Assembly: GCA_934045075.1 (NCBI GenBank)
Contig: OW203734.1
Span: 17,403,680 to 17,467,679, forward strand
DNA from: Yponomeuta sedellus
Lineage: Eukaryota; Arthropoda; Insecta; Lepidoptera; Yponomeutidae
Length of the DNA stretch: 64,000 nucleotides
Direction: 5' to 3'
Shown here: positions 21,061 to 31,600 of the stretch, piece by piece
Numbering within the stretch: the stretch's first letter is position 1
Layout: each line of letters begins with the position of its first letter
Notes under the pieces: model-generated
Seen by the model: only the letters and a program-made list of their open reading frames with translations
What the model was told of the DNA's origin: nothing
Database searches by the model: none
Position numbers and translations under genes: made by a program

Positions 21061-21690
21061 GGGATAGATGGAGTAAGTTGGCATCATAGAGTAAGTCGAA
21101 GAATTCTGACTCCATGTGTCTGAATTCGAAAAAGACGAATTCCGCTAAAATACTTTTGTAGAGTCAACAAGTTACATATATACTAGATTAAAACGTTTTA
21201 TTGGTCTTCATATATTCCACACATTAGATTATGGATACTTAAATCCAGCAATTTCCCTTTAAATAAATAAGCAGTTTTCGAGACCCATCACCCGATCTTT
21301 CGCCTTCTCACCTCCAAGCCAGCTGCAAAGTCAACAAATCCAAGTCGTGTAATGAAGTGTCGCGATCCCGCACCCCTAACAAGGGAGCCGCTTCAAAACC
21401 AATTACACGACACTTGTTATATTCATTTGGGTGTATGTGTGTATTGCCGCGGTGGAGCTGTTAAATTCATATGAGGAGACCACGTAAACTGTCGACCTAT
21501 TTGTTAATTGTTCAAATTCAAATTAATCAAAGTCAAATCCAAGTTTGAAATAATTGAACTGTGAAAATTATGAATTCGAACGAAGAACTTGATTTTGAAG
21601 GCCCTTTCTTTGGTCACTTAAGGCAGCTTCTACTTCTGGCAGCTTGAATAATCGTAAAAAATAACACGACAAAAATACAATTACGGTAAT
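21060..21690. other. Unassigned spacer
   Basis: I see no gene or TE end here, only AT-rich sequence. Confidence 0.25.
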
Positions 21691-21693
21691 TTT

Positions 21694-21956
21694 AAAAACC
21701 TATTTAGAGGCTAAAAATTCCACCCATGCCGGGATTCGAACCCGCGACCTCTGGCTATCCGTGCCAGCGCTCTATCCAACTGAGCTAATGGGCGACTCAC
21801 CGGCATCAGTGAAATTTCGAACCTCTACACTATTCTCTGTATTACGTACAGGCAGCGACATCTGGCTGAAGTCGATTGCATCACTTACAGCCCCGACTAC
21901 CTACTATAAAATTGTCCTTAGCACGGGTTAGTGCATTAAAAATAAATATAGTATAA
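21694..21956. mobile_element. SINE-B inverted pair (minus body, plus tail)
   Basis: A minus-oriented copy (21694-21906, tRNA-like head included) is joined to the 3' tail of a plus-oriented copy (21909-21956, GTCCTTAGCACGGGTTAGTG..). Both 3' ends face outward. Confidence 0.7.
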
Positions 21957-22750
21957 TTACGGCAATATTTATTTTTCATATTATGATAATTGCAGACATT
22001 ATGATAATTTTGATAACTCAAATTTTAGTTACAAAATTTGCAAGACAAATTATAAGTGCCTCATTCAGAACGATGTATAATAAAATTGAAAAATGTCTAT
22101 ATTCTCCATCATTTTATTTTTCTGAGACGAACAATACACAGACCACAGTGTCAAAATAATGATTAAATTTCTTCATTCTTGTGCAATCGTTACTAATGTT
22201 ATAATGTGCGAGCGAGATGAATGCCAGGACTAATAGCAGCGTTAACAATAGTGCCTTCTTCTTCTTCTAATTAGATTAAACCGAAAATATTTTCGTGACA
22301 TGTATCGACGACGTCAATATATTTGCTCGCTGTGAGGTTAGTCGACGGGTGATTTTAATTTTAGACCGTCCTTAAAAACATTAAAGAGTATTAGAAGAAC
22401 ATTATTCGGTCAACAAAGAACCTGGCCACATTATACACCCGCAGATTAGCGAAGCATTATCCTGATGCCGCGAGAGCTAGGTCCCCAATTTAAGCGGCCG
22501 ACCTTCGTCTCGTGTCATCGTACATTTGTATCTCAGTTAGTTGTAGTGTGCACGAGGACGTAGCGGGGCAATCATCGGAGGAGAAGTAATTACATGTTCA
22601 TTAGTGCGACTGTGAGCGAGCGGCACGCCACATCGCGTGATAATGTACTAACTGTTGAGATTAGGCCACTGGTGTACCTACTGCGGCTAGTCTTCAAGGA
22701 TTGGGTCTGGTCTTTTTTTGCGTGTATTTTGTTTAAGTCCATTAGATTGA
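21957..22750. other. Unassigned spacer
   Basis: Moderately GC-rich toward 22440-22640, with no family resemblance in the frames and no visible TE termini. Confidence 0.25.
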
Positions 22751-22751
22751 G

Positions 22752-23060
22752 GCATCGAGCGGTGGTAGCGGAGCGGTGTAGAACGCCGGCTTCTCAATCG
22801 GGAGGTCGTGGGTTCGAACCCCGGCATGTACCAATGACTTTGTTTTCTAAGTTATGTACATTTGTGAAATTATAGTAGCAATACTACTCGCTGACCATGA
22901 AGGAAAACATCGTAAGGAAACCCTATTGTCTTAGAGGTGTTAGCGTACCTCAGCGCTTGCTACGTACAATGGCCCATATATGAGGCTAAGTGCGGAAATC
23001 TCAGGTCTAACTAACTAGATTGAGGCATGTGTTGGTATATTTTGACCCGACTGCGACGGA
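22752..23060 (+). mobile_element. SINE-C variant with different tRNA-like head
   Basis: The head GGTGGTAGCGGAGCGGTGTA..GGGTTCGAACCCC is followed by the SINE-C body (GGAAAACATCGTAAGGAAAC, CCTCAGCGCTTG). The 3' third differs from the copy at 5001. Confidence 0.7.
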
Positions 23061-23106
23061 GCCCAAAGGGAGGGTGATGTGTTTGGTTCGTATGTATCAA
23101 TATGTA

Positions 23107-23235
23107 TGTATGTAAGGTAAGATAAGAATACACTTAATCGTATATCGGAAAAATAGTCATAGGAACAGCAGATACAAAAGATAACTTACTATTGGCGGCC
23201 TTATCGCTAATATCAAATTCTTATTAAATCATATT
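23107..23235 (-). mobile_element. LINE-W 3' tail
   Basis: AAGATAAGAATACACTTAAT and GGCGGCCTTATCGC are the reverse of the family tail. No coding part. Confidence 0.55.
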
Positions 23236-23360
23236 TGAATACTAGAAATAAATATTTATACGTATTTACATAAATAGTGACTTATAACAAGTGTGTTGTA
23301 TGTGTTAAGTAAGTATGTATTTATGTAGTATTTTCTAAGGTTAACACGAGCAGTAGACAT

Positions 23361-24623
23361 AATTAAAACTGTTTTTATACGGATTTATGCTCGTTTATTA
23401 CATTTTTACAATTTTCCAACGTTTCGGCACTTTTTCAGGTGCCGTGGTCCCGGATGACTGAGGTGACAGGTGTCTTTTAGAAATCATTAACGGTTAGTTT
23501 ACTACCCTCGGCAAAAATTACAAAAGTTAATTATGAAGTTACGTTCCAAAATAGACAAACCAATTATTTTTATATAAAGTCAACAATATTGATTATTAGT
23601 AATTGAAGTTAAAATTAAATTTATAAACTAATTACTTTATATGAACTTACAGATACCGATTATTAATTGAAATTAAATAGATTTTTTATTATTTATTCTA
23701 CAGTCACACTTCTAGCAAGGGGGTCTCATGCACTTAAGCACTGGTTCCCATGCTACCGGTATGTTCCAACCACGATCTCTATTAAAATTTGGATGCCGGC
23801 GGATCTCTATTGCCTCACGTATCATTCTAGGGAAGAAACGGTCTTCTCGGGCTAGAACTTTAACTTTATCGAAATGTATAAAGTGGTTGGTACCGCTAAG
23901 TGTATGCTCGCTGACTGCAGATCTACCAGAGCGCTTATGTTTCACATCAGCGATATGTTCCTTCACCCGCTCAGCTATGGTACGCTTCGTTTGACCAATG
24001 TACGAGGAACCACATTCACAGTCAAGCTTGTATACTCCTGCCTCTTGTAAGGGAATCCTGTGCTTGACACTTCGCATGAATTGGTGTATTTTTCTTGGCG
24101 GCTGGTATATGGTTCTGATTGAGGCGCGTTTCAAAATACTCCCAATTTTGTCAGTCACTCCTCTCACGAAAGGCAGGTAGGCTGGAACTCGCTCGACTGT
24201 GTCCGGTTTGACACGTCCTCCGCGACGGACACGCGGAACTTGCAGCTTGTTTACACGAAGTACTCGTTTGACATGCTGGAGTTCCGCAGGTAGATGGTCC
24301 TTGTCGCAGATTCGGTGTGCCCTCTGTAACAGAGATTTTCCAACGGTAGACAATTGACACGGGTGATGGTGAGACTCACCGTTTAGGTACCTATCAGTGT
24401 GGGTCTTTTTCCTAGAAACTGTATGTCCTAAGGTTCCATTTGGATTCCTGATGACTAAAACATCTAAGAAAGCTAAAGAACAATCTGCTTCTAACTCCAT
24501 TGTAAACTGGATCTTGTTGTTTATAGAGTTAAGGTGGTCTAAGAAATCCGTTATTCCACTAGTAGGTAATATAGCAAAAGTGTCATCGACATATCGCTTA
24601 TAGAACCTTGGTGGGACAGGAGC
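23361..24623 (-). mobile_element. Penelope-like element, left arm of palindrome
   Basis: A 5'-truncated Penelope-like retroelement in reverse. Its truncation point (24623) lies 45 bp from that of its mirror copy. The non-coding 3' part (23361-23711) ends near AATTAAAACTG. The sequence differs from the right arm at only about five bases plus the extreme 3' end. Confidence 0.85.
23712..24623 (-). pseudogene. Penelope-like RT (C-box onward) plus GIY-YIG endonuclease, copy 1
   Basis: The open frame of 303 codons starts inside the reverse transcriptase at APVPPRFYKRYVDDTFA. The YVDD catalytic pair is present, but the earlier RT boxes are missing, so it is a 5'-truncated, inactive copy. After the RT/thumb region comes a C-terminal GIY-YIG nuclease: AGVYKLDCECGSSYIGQT, with the GVY and YIG elements, the downstream RTIAERVKEH arginine, and an HTLSG/NH region. 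RT fused to a C-terminal GIY-YIG domain is diagnostic of canonical EN+ Penelope-like elements. No stops or frameshifts interrupt it. It differs from copy 2 by Ser for Tyr in the HTVSRKK segment, Ile for Val in an alternative frame, and Asp for Ala in ITDFLDH. It has no start codon of its own at the truncation edge. Confidence 0.85.
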
Positions 24624-25580
24624 CTTGGACTTTTCATGGAAGACTTCGAGGAGCGAGCCCTGCGAACTGCTCCTGTCCCACCAAGGTTCTATAAGCGATA
24701 TGTCGATGACACTTTTGCTATATTACCTACTAGTGGAATAACGGCTTTCTTAGACCACCTTAACTCTATAAACAACAAGATCCAGTTTACAATGGAGTTA
24801 GAAGCAGATTGTTCTTTAGCTTTCTTAGATGTTTTAGTCATCAGGAATCCAAATGGAACCTTAGGACATACAGTTTATAGGAAAAAGACCCACACTGATA
24901 GGTACCTAAACGGTGAGTCTCACCATCACCCGTGTCAGTTGTCTACCGTTGGAAAATCTCTGTTACAGAGGGCACACCGAATCTGCGACAAGGACCATCT
25001 ACCTGCGGAACTCCAGCATGTCAAACGAGTACTTCGTGTAAACAAGCTGCAAGTTCCGCGTGTCCGTCGCGGAGGACGTGTCAAACCGGACACAGTCGAG
25101 CGAGTTCCAGCCTACCTGCCTTTCGTGAGAGGAGTGACTGACAAAATTGGGAGTATTTTGAAACGCGCCTCAATCAGAACCATATACCAGCCGCCAAGAA
25201 AAATACACCAATTCATGCGAAGTGTCAAGCACAGGATTCCCTTACAAGAGGCAGGAGTATACAAGCTTGACTGTGAATGTGGTTCCTCGTACATTGGTCA
25301 AACGAAGCGTACCATAGCTGAGCGGGTGAAGGAACATATCGCTGATGTGAAACATAAGCGCTCTGGTAGATCTGCAGTCAGCGAGCATACACTTAGCGGT
25401 ACCAACCACTTTATACATTTCGATAAAGTTAAAGTTCTAGCCCGAGAAGACCGTTTCTTCCCTAGAATGATACGTGAGGCAATAGAGATCCGCCGGCATC
25501 CAAATTTTAATAGAGATCGTGGTTGGAACATACCGGTAGCATGGGAACCAGTGCTTAAGTGCATGAGACCCCCTTGCTAG
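24624..25580 (+). pseudogene. Penelope-like RT plus GIY-YIG endonuclease, copy 2
   Basis: An open frame of 318 codons to TAG at 25578-25580. It begins LGLFMEDFEERALRTAPVPP, which reads as authentic Penelope-type RT sequence just before the catalytic RYVDDTFA. It continues through the thumb region, a basic linker (VPRVRRGGRVKP), and the GIY-YIG domain (GVYKLDCECGSSYIGQ). The ATG at 24636 is an internal methionine, not a start. The N-terminal half of the RT is lost, so the copy is not autonomous. The near-identity to copy 1 and the uninterrupted frames argue for a very recent insertion. I know of no host function. Confidence 0.85.
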
Positions 25581-25931
25581 AAGTGTGACTGTAGAATAAA
25601 TAATAAAAAATCTATTTAATTTCAATTAATAATCGGTATCTGTAAGTTCATATAAAGTAATTAGTTTATAAATTTAATTTTAACTTCAATTACTAATAAT
25701 CAATATTGTTGACTTTATATAAAAATAATTGGTTTGTCTATTTTGGAACGTAACTTAATAATTAACTTTTGTAATTTTTGCCGAGGGTAGTAAACTAACC
25801 GTTAATGATTTCTAAAAGACACCTGTCACCTCAGTCATCCGGGACCACGGCACCTGAAAAAGTGCCGAAACGTTGGAAAATTCTAAAAATGTAATAAACG
25901 AGCATAAATCCGTATAAAAACAGTTTAATTT
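24624..25931 (+). mobile_element. Penelope-like element, right arm of palindrome
   Basis: The same element in forward orientation. The first 45 bp (24624-24668) are native element sequence absent from the left arm and act as the loop of the palindrome. The coding part is followed by a 3' non-coding region ending near CAGTTTAATTTT. A 13-bp direct repeat TATGTATTTATGT lies at 23314-23326 and 25932-25944, a possible target duplication with 34 extra bp on the left. Confidence 0.85.
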
Positions 25932-26040
25932 TATGTATTTATGTGTTTATGTGTGTATATTTCTATGTTACACTTTGCAGCCTAAACGGATTGTTGGATT
26001 TCTGCTTGAGAGGTGTCGTTCGATTCGTCTTGACAGACGT

Positions 26041-26660
26041 AGGATCAAAGACTTCACGCTGTGCAATGCCGGCAAATATCCCATAAATATGTCCAAGTTG
26101 TGATCGAATTCAGTCTGCCGTCTCTTAAAATGAATTTATTGCTAATTATTTTGCACGTCGATTGGTAAGCCCCGTACTTTTGATACCAAAACATACGAGT
26201 ACAATACTACTTACAAATTTTTATTAAAAGCACTCTATTTTTGAACTAGTTGACTTTTTAACCGCCTTAAATAAAGAGGAGATCATCTATTTGTCCTTAA
26301 AAAAGACTGATTGTTGACTTCTTATTTAGAACAAAACTATTGTTCAGCTGAAACTCTTGGGGCCCCCTTTATTATTAAGGTAAGTCAATAATGGACGGAG
26401 GATCAAAGACTTTGCACTGTGTATAGCTGGAAAATATCCCTTTATGACGCGATCTTAATTAAATACGTTCACGTTGTAAGCGAATTCGGTCTGTCGTCTC
26501 TTAAAATAATTAATTGCTAATGATTGTGGACGCCTATTTCAGATAAATAAGCCTCTTGGACTTTCCGTACAAAACAATACTCCTTATTTCTTTGTCAAAG
26601 CACACTACTTTTAAATGAATGATTTTTGAACCGCTTTAAAATTAGAGGAGGTTCTCAATT
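26041..26660. repeat. Diverged direct repeat, about 250 bp twice
   Basis: Units 26041-26290 and 26399-26660 share AGGATCAAAGAC, AAATATCCC, the CGAATTC.GTCTG.CGTCTCTTAAAAT block, and CCGC.TTAAA..AGAGGAG in the same order. Between them is about 108 bp of unrelated sequence. It is not a TE I recognise. Confidence 0.65.
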
Positions 26661-26741
26661 CGGTCTTATATATGTTTTTTTTATAGAATGTATGTTCAGT
26701 GATGCAGTGTGTTTCAGTGAAAATTAATGTTTTTCTTCTTT

Positions 26742-27005
26742 TTCAGGCTATATTATGTAGCCCACTGCTGGACATAGCTCTCCCCTAATGAGCGCCATAG
26801 CGCCCTGTCTTCAGCTTGCCGCATCCAGCATCTGCCGGCAGTTTTTCGCAGATCGTCATCCCACCTGGTCGCAGGGCGTCCTACACTACGTTTGCCGAGT
26901 CGCGGTTTCCACTCAAGAACATGTTTACTCCAACGGTTGTCGGTTGTTCGCGAGATATGGCCAGCCCAATGTATGTTCGTTACCACGTTTGTCCGATATC
27001 ATTGA
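26742..27005 (-). pseudogene. RTE-like LINE C-terminal fragment
   Basis: The minus-strand frame encodes WAGHISRTTDNRWSKHVLEW, then GKRSVGRPATRWDDDLRK, and ends ALWRSLGESYVQQW. I recognise this C-terminal tail from endonuclease/RT retroelement proteins common in Lepidoptera (RTE-type, assigned from general knowledge). Only about 77 codons remain, all downstream of the RT domain. The last 50 bp of DNA (TGTCCAGCAGTGG..) is shared with the SINE-E copies, which points to a SINE that borrows this 3' end. The opposite-strand frames over this interval are shadows. Confidence 0.65.
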
Positions 27006-27345
27006 TGGCCTTTTAGTTAGAACAGGAGTACTTAAAGGAGGTTTCAATATAAATTAAGTCAAGATCTGTTGATAAGATTCATGAGAAAGTCATCGAACTT
27101 TTTCTTCTAATGCGTTTTATAGAAGTGGGTTTATTAATAAAAAGGTAGCTCTCACTTACTTTCGGAACTTGAATGCGAATACTAGTTTTTGCAAGTCGAA
27201 CACAGATTTCCGCACTTAGCTTATAGCTGCGCCATCGTACGTAACAAGAGCATAGGTATGTAAACACCTCCGATACTGAGGCTTCCTCACGATATTTTCC
27301 TTCGCCGTTAGCGAGTGGTATTGCTACTAAAACTTCACAAATGTA

Positions 27346-27577
27346 AGATAATAATAAGATAAGAATATTCTTTATGGTACACACCAGAAAATACGAGTAA
27401 TTACGGAGGCAACAGTTACAAAAGAAGAGGTATAATTGGCGGCCTTATTGCTGATAGCAGTTTCTTCCAGGCAACCTTAAATCGGAAAGATTGCAGAAGG
27501 AGAAATTGAGACGGGTAGTCGGTGCTCATCGAATATTAATGTACATACGTATACGTAATAAAATAAACTTACATAGA
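27346..27577 (-). mobile_element. LINE-W 3' tail inserted in SINE-C
   Basis: The reverse of the 13.0-13.27 kb tail, with the same order of GGCGGCCTTATTGC, AGGCAACCTTAAATCGG and GAGACGGGTAGTCGGTGCTC segments. Confidence 0.75.
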
Positions 27578-27647
27578 CTAATGTACGTAATTTAGAAAAC
27601 AAAGTCACTGCTACATACCGGGATTCCAACCCAATACTTTCCTATTG

Positions 27648-27888
27648 AAATCCCTTTTTATTCCCTTTTTTATTTATAGATATAAAGTACCCGGAACCGG
27701 CGTGCGTGCATGCAACGACTTATGAACGTTGATGAAGCGAAGGTGATCTGTCAGGATGTATGTATGTATGTATGTATGTATGTATGTATGTATGTATGTA
27801 TGTATGTATGTATGTATGTATGTATGTATGTATGTATGTATGTATGTATGTATGTATGTATGTATGTATGTATGTATGTATGTATGTA
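27648..27888 (+). mobile_element. LINE-T 3' fragment ending in (ATGT)n
   Basis: It contains ACGACTTATGAACGTTGATG and AGCGAAGGTGATCTGTCAGG, then passes straight into the tetranucleotide tract. The last part of the normal 3' end is missing. It is flanked by a 13-bp target duplication with one mismatch (27635-27647 and 27887-27899). Confidence 0.7.
27756..27888. repeat. (ATGT)n microsatellite, about 33 units
   Basis: An uninterrupted tetranucleotide array. It forms the 3' tail of the LINE-T insertion. The Tyr/Met/Cys-Val or Thr-His-Ile frames across it are meaningless. Confidence 0.95.
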
Positions 27889-28175
27889 CTTCCCTATTGT
27901 GAGGCGGGCGTTCTACCGCAGTACTCGCAGTAGTGCGAATACTAACCGTTAGTTGCCAGTCTCGTATGCCGCGACCCGTAATCGTAACCTCATCTTCACA
28001 AATCACTGACTCAGCGCGCGCCTCGGCGCCTCCTCGTCTGTCAAATCTGTTCTAGTCTTGATTCGCGAGATGTGTGTAATTATTTCCCGAGCGAATTGCT
28101 TCGTGACCTCATGGAGATGTCTGAGACGCTTGTTTCTGTTGGGTCCTGTAAAACACTGGCTCAATTTCCATCATA

Positions 28176-28330
28176 TCAACATGAACGCATTATGTCTTCA
28201 CCGAGGGGCACGGGTCTCTTCCCACATGTTGCTGCTTTGATATTTAGTATGTTATGGGGGAGTGAGGCCTATACCTTCCTCAGGGAAGAGACCCGTGCCC
28301 CCGCGGTGGGGATTGATGATGTTGATGATC
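28176..28330. mobile_element. SINE-D 3' ends, inverted pair
   Basis: The minus-strand tail at 28176-28222 (GGGGCACGGGTCTCTTCCC) and the plus-strand tail at 28252-28330 (GGGAAGAGACCCGTGCCCCC) face outward, separated by about 30 bp of other sequence. Confidence 0.6.
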
Positions 28331-29335
28331 TATTCATTTATTTAACTGTGTATTTTTATGTGCTACACCGCTCCTTAACATATTCTTGAGACGTACAGGC
28401 TCTGGCTGAAAATCAAGGCTTTGGGCGAATGCCCTTAGCACATGCTGAACCAGCTGCTTTTTGCAGCAACAGGGACAACACCACAACTTATGTTAGTAAA
28501 AAGTTTTTTATTGCTCGTTTTCTCCCGTTGCCATGAATCCTAAAACGTATTGTGTTTTACACAATATGTTTTAGGATTTTACGTACAAGAAATGTGTGTC
28601 TCTGTTGTTAAAATAATTGGTTTCTTCTTGTTGTAACTGTGTAGAATAAAATACACGGTAAGTATGAAAGAACTCTGCGAAGATCCTAGCCTAGAAACGG
28701 CAAAATATTGTACCTTGATTATTGATCGATTGTTAATTACATTAAAAGCTTTTTTTTTAGACGAGATGTTTCAGTTTCAGTGTTCTTGGTTTGAAAATAT
28801 TATATCGTCGTAAAATGTTTGATTGGTTGGAAATATTAGATCTAAATGGAGTAAACTCCTGAGGCGTGGGAACGTGACTTAATTGTTCTTGCTCGCAATA
28901 TGTGAGCAATGCGTGACGCGCGTTTATGAATAAAGCGTAATAATCATTGATTTGAAATTTCACATGCAAGCTCCGTTATTAAATGGTGAACTCGATCAAC
29001 ATCGAACTTCAAAGATTATACACAATTACACAGTTTCAGGTAACTTATAAACAATTTGTTCTGCTGGTACAAAATACTTTTTATTAGGCTCGCCTTTGTG
29101 CAGATTGATTTCTTATGCAGTAATTTTCAAATTCAATGAAAGGATTGAAGTCTACCATCATAATTTTTGTTTTGGATTCAAAACGGTCTTCGGAGACGTC
29201 TTGGCTGTCCGACTTCATTTTCTAACAAGTTTGTGAACGTTTTCTTAAAACTCTTGACAAACTACACTTCTGGACACATCTATTGGCCCACCTCGCATTT
29301 TCAGTTTCGTTTAGTCCTAGCTAAATATTTATATT
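28331..29335. other. Unassigned, with a hairpin at 28536-28578
   Basis: Arms 28536-28554 and 28560-28578 are inverted with one mismatch around a 5-bp loop. I identify nothing else. Confidence 0.4.
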
Positions 29336-29790
29336 AAAAAACCTATTTAGAGGCTAAAAATTTCACCCATGCCGGGGTTCGAACCCGCAACCTCTGGCTA
29401 TCCGTGCCAGCGCTCTACCAATTGAGCCAATGGGCGACTCACCGGCATCAGTGATATTTCGAACCTCTTTACACTATTCTCTGTATTACGTACAGGCAGC
29501 GACATCTGGCTTAAGCAAATTGCATCACTTACAGCCCCGACTACCCACTTTGCAGTTAGGTTTTACATCGGAACGATATCACTGTACCCACATGATTATA
29601 CTATTTTTATTTTTAATGCACTAACCCGTGCTAAGGACAAATTTAAAAAACCTATTTAGAGGCTAAAAATTTCACTCATGCCGGGATTGGAACCCGCAAC
29701 CTCTGGCTATCCGTGCCAGCGCTCTACCAATTGAGCCAATGGGCGACTCACCGGCATCAGTGAAATTTCGAACCTCTTTACACTATTCTG
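29336..29790 (-). mobile_element. SINE-B tandem dimer (1.5 units)
   Basis: Two tRNA-like heads on the minus strand (around 29370-29440 and 29680-29750) are separated by one full 309-bp unit. The copy begins in the middle of the unit (AGAATAGTGTAAAGAGG, reverse strand) and ends at GGTTTTTTAAT. Confidence 0.75.
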
Positions 29791-30584
29791 ATAAATATTG
29801 TAGAAATATATTTAGAAGACGCTTTCCATTATTTATTAGAAATGAATATATTCTTTGCTGCCATCAGGCTTAACTTGGTGCTATCTATTCAAGAGGTCCG
29901 TTCTCAATCTCTGAAAGTCTTCACCAAAATAAAATTCAACCAAACAGAAGAGTGCAAAAGAGTAAAAAAAAATTCGACAGCTGTTAAAATTTGACTCAGT
30001 TATGAATATTTATATTATTTAAATAGGACAACCAACAGGCGATACAACAATACAGTGACAGAGAAAAAAAAACACACACACAAATAACACGGTAATTGCT
30101 CACCCACCTATAGGGTGTCGCACCATGCATGTAAAAATCAACAAACTGTACCTAAACATATTAATCCAATTTAAAGATATAAAATATATATAAACTAAAG
30201 ACAAATACCTATTCTAGTCGATTTGAGAAATACCTCTTTTTCTTGAAGTCGGTTAGAAATTACAATGCCAGTGCACGTAATTCGTTTAGTATTTACATCA
30301 CACCGCCGTGCATTGTTCGACAAAATATGCAGCCAGTAACGCTACCTCTTTGATTAACAATTCGCTTCTTAAAGTTGGGCATCTTCGAGAGGACTCTTAA
30401 ACCGAACTAGTGGCAAGTCGCCTCAACTTTGTCATTAAAGTTGGAAACGATCCATGCTTTGTTACCCAAAACTGTGCTTCTATATTTACAGGCCACAGTG
30501 AAAAATAAGTACAGTAGGACAGCTTCATCACAGGCGTTTTAAAGAGTAGAGCTCGGAAACACTATCTCCGGTTTCATCATGAAC
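29791..30584. other. Unassigned spacer
   Basis: AT-rich sequence with a short CA run at 30072-30085. I see no gene or TE ends. Confidence 0.25.
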
Positions 30585-30718
30585 AACCCATTATGTGCCC
30601 ACCGAAGGACACGGGTCTCTTCCCTAAGGAAGGTATAGGCCATACTCCACAATGGGGCCAAGTCCGGGTTGGTGGTGGCTTGCAAGACTGGTGGCTGATC
30701 TTACTGACTTTCAGAATG
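30585..30718 (-). mobile_element. SINE-D, 3' part
   Basis: CACGGGTCTCTTCC and CCAAGTCCGGGTTGG in family order, head truncated. Confidence 0.7.
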
Positions 30719-30721
30719 ATA

Positions 30722-30880
30722 ATGATTAAATCTAAAACTGAGGAAACATGAGTGCCTGAGGTGTACCTCAGCGCTTGAATTTGCCAAGCCGCGGTGGGCA
30801 CGCTTGGCAATTAAGCCCATACTCTCTCTGAGAGAAGGCTTGTGCCCTGGAGAGGGACGTTTATAGGCTACATAAAAAAA
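30722..30880 (+). mobile_element. SINE-C variant body fragment
   Basis: GAGTGCCTGAGGTGTACCTC, CAGCGCTTGAATTTGCCAAG and AAGCCCATACTCTCTCTGAG form the central-to-3' body of the variant also seen at 3.9 and 38.85 kb. Confidence 0.6.
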
Positions 30881-30888
30881 AAAATTAA

Positions 30889-31058
30889 GCCAAGTCAGAA
30901 GTCTTAAAAACTTTAGACAGTAAGACCAGCCACTAGTCTTGCAAGCCTCCCCCAATCCGGACTTGACCCCCGTGGTTGAGTATGGCCCATATATTCCTTA
31001 GGAAATAGACCCTTGCCCCTCGGCGGGGACATAATGGGTTGATGATGATGATGATGAA
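30889..31058 (+). mobile_element. SINE-D, 3' part, (GAT)n tail
   Basis: CCAAGTCAGAAGTCTT, CCCCCAATCCGGACTTGACC and a GTTGATGATGATGATGATG end. Head truncated. Confidence 0.7.
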
Positions 31059-31245
31059 AATGTATTTTCAAGGGTTGTGCTTAATATATCTGTTTTATTA
31101 TTATTTGTATAAAACTGAAATCTGCAAGTGTACATGCAGTTAGTTAGGATCGGGGTAAGTCTCTATTTCTAGTCTATGGTTTAAGGTTCATGCAACATGT
31201 GGATAGCACCAAAAAACGCCCCACGATTTTTAACAGTAATATTAT

Positions 31246-31600
31246 AATTATTATACTATTTTTATTTTTAATGCACTAACCCGTGCTAAGGACAAATTTA
31301 AAAACCTATTTAGAGGCTAAACATTTCACCCATGCCGGGATTCGAACCCGCAACCTCTGGCTATCCGTGCCAGCGCTCTACCAATTGAGCCAATGGGCGA
31401 CTCACCGGCATCAGTGAAATTTCGAACCTCTTTACACTATTCTCTGTATTACGTACAGGCAGCGACCTACAGCCCCGACTACCTACTTTGCAGTTAGGTT
31501 TTACATCGGAACGATTGGTAGAGCGCTGGCACGGATAGCCAGAGGTTGCGGGTTCAAATCCTGGCATGGGTGAAATTTTTAGCCTCTAAATAGGTTTTTT
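31246..31600. mobile_element. SINE-B inverted dimer
   Basis: The minus copy at 31246-31514 includes its 3' tail and tRNA-like head. It is joined at GGAACGA|TTGGTAGAGC to a plus copy truncated inside the tRNA-like head (31515-31600). Both 3' ends point outward. Confidence 0.8.

Larger units (their letters stand above)
27236..27930 (-). mobile_element. SINE-C copy split by two insertions
   Basis: The reverse SINE-C is in three pieces: body 27236-27345, head 27578-27647, and the rest of the head 27888-27930. AATGTA flanks the first insertion, and TACTTTCCTATTG / TACTTCCCTATTG flanks the second. Confidence 0.65.

Noticed and set aside
26374..26385. Third recursive splice site (TTATTATTAAG|GTAAGT)
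   Set aside because: The base before AG is A rather than C or T, the tract is not pyrimidine-rich enough, and it falls next to a repeat unit.
27756..27888. CRISPR-like array
   Set aside because: It is a simple tetranucleotide repeat without spacers, in eukaryotic DNA.
27674..28006. Long frames with Thr-His-Ile or Tyr-Val-Cys-Met repeats
   Set aside because: They are translations of the (ATGT)n microsatellite.
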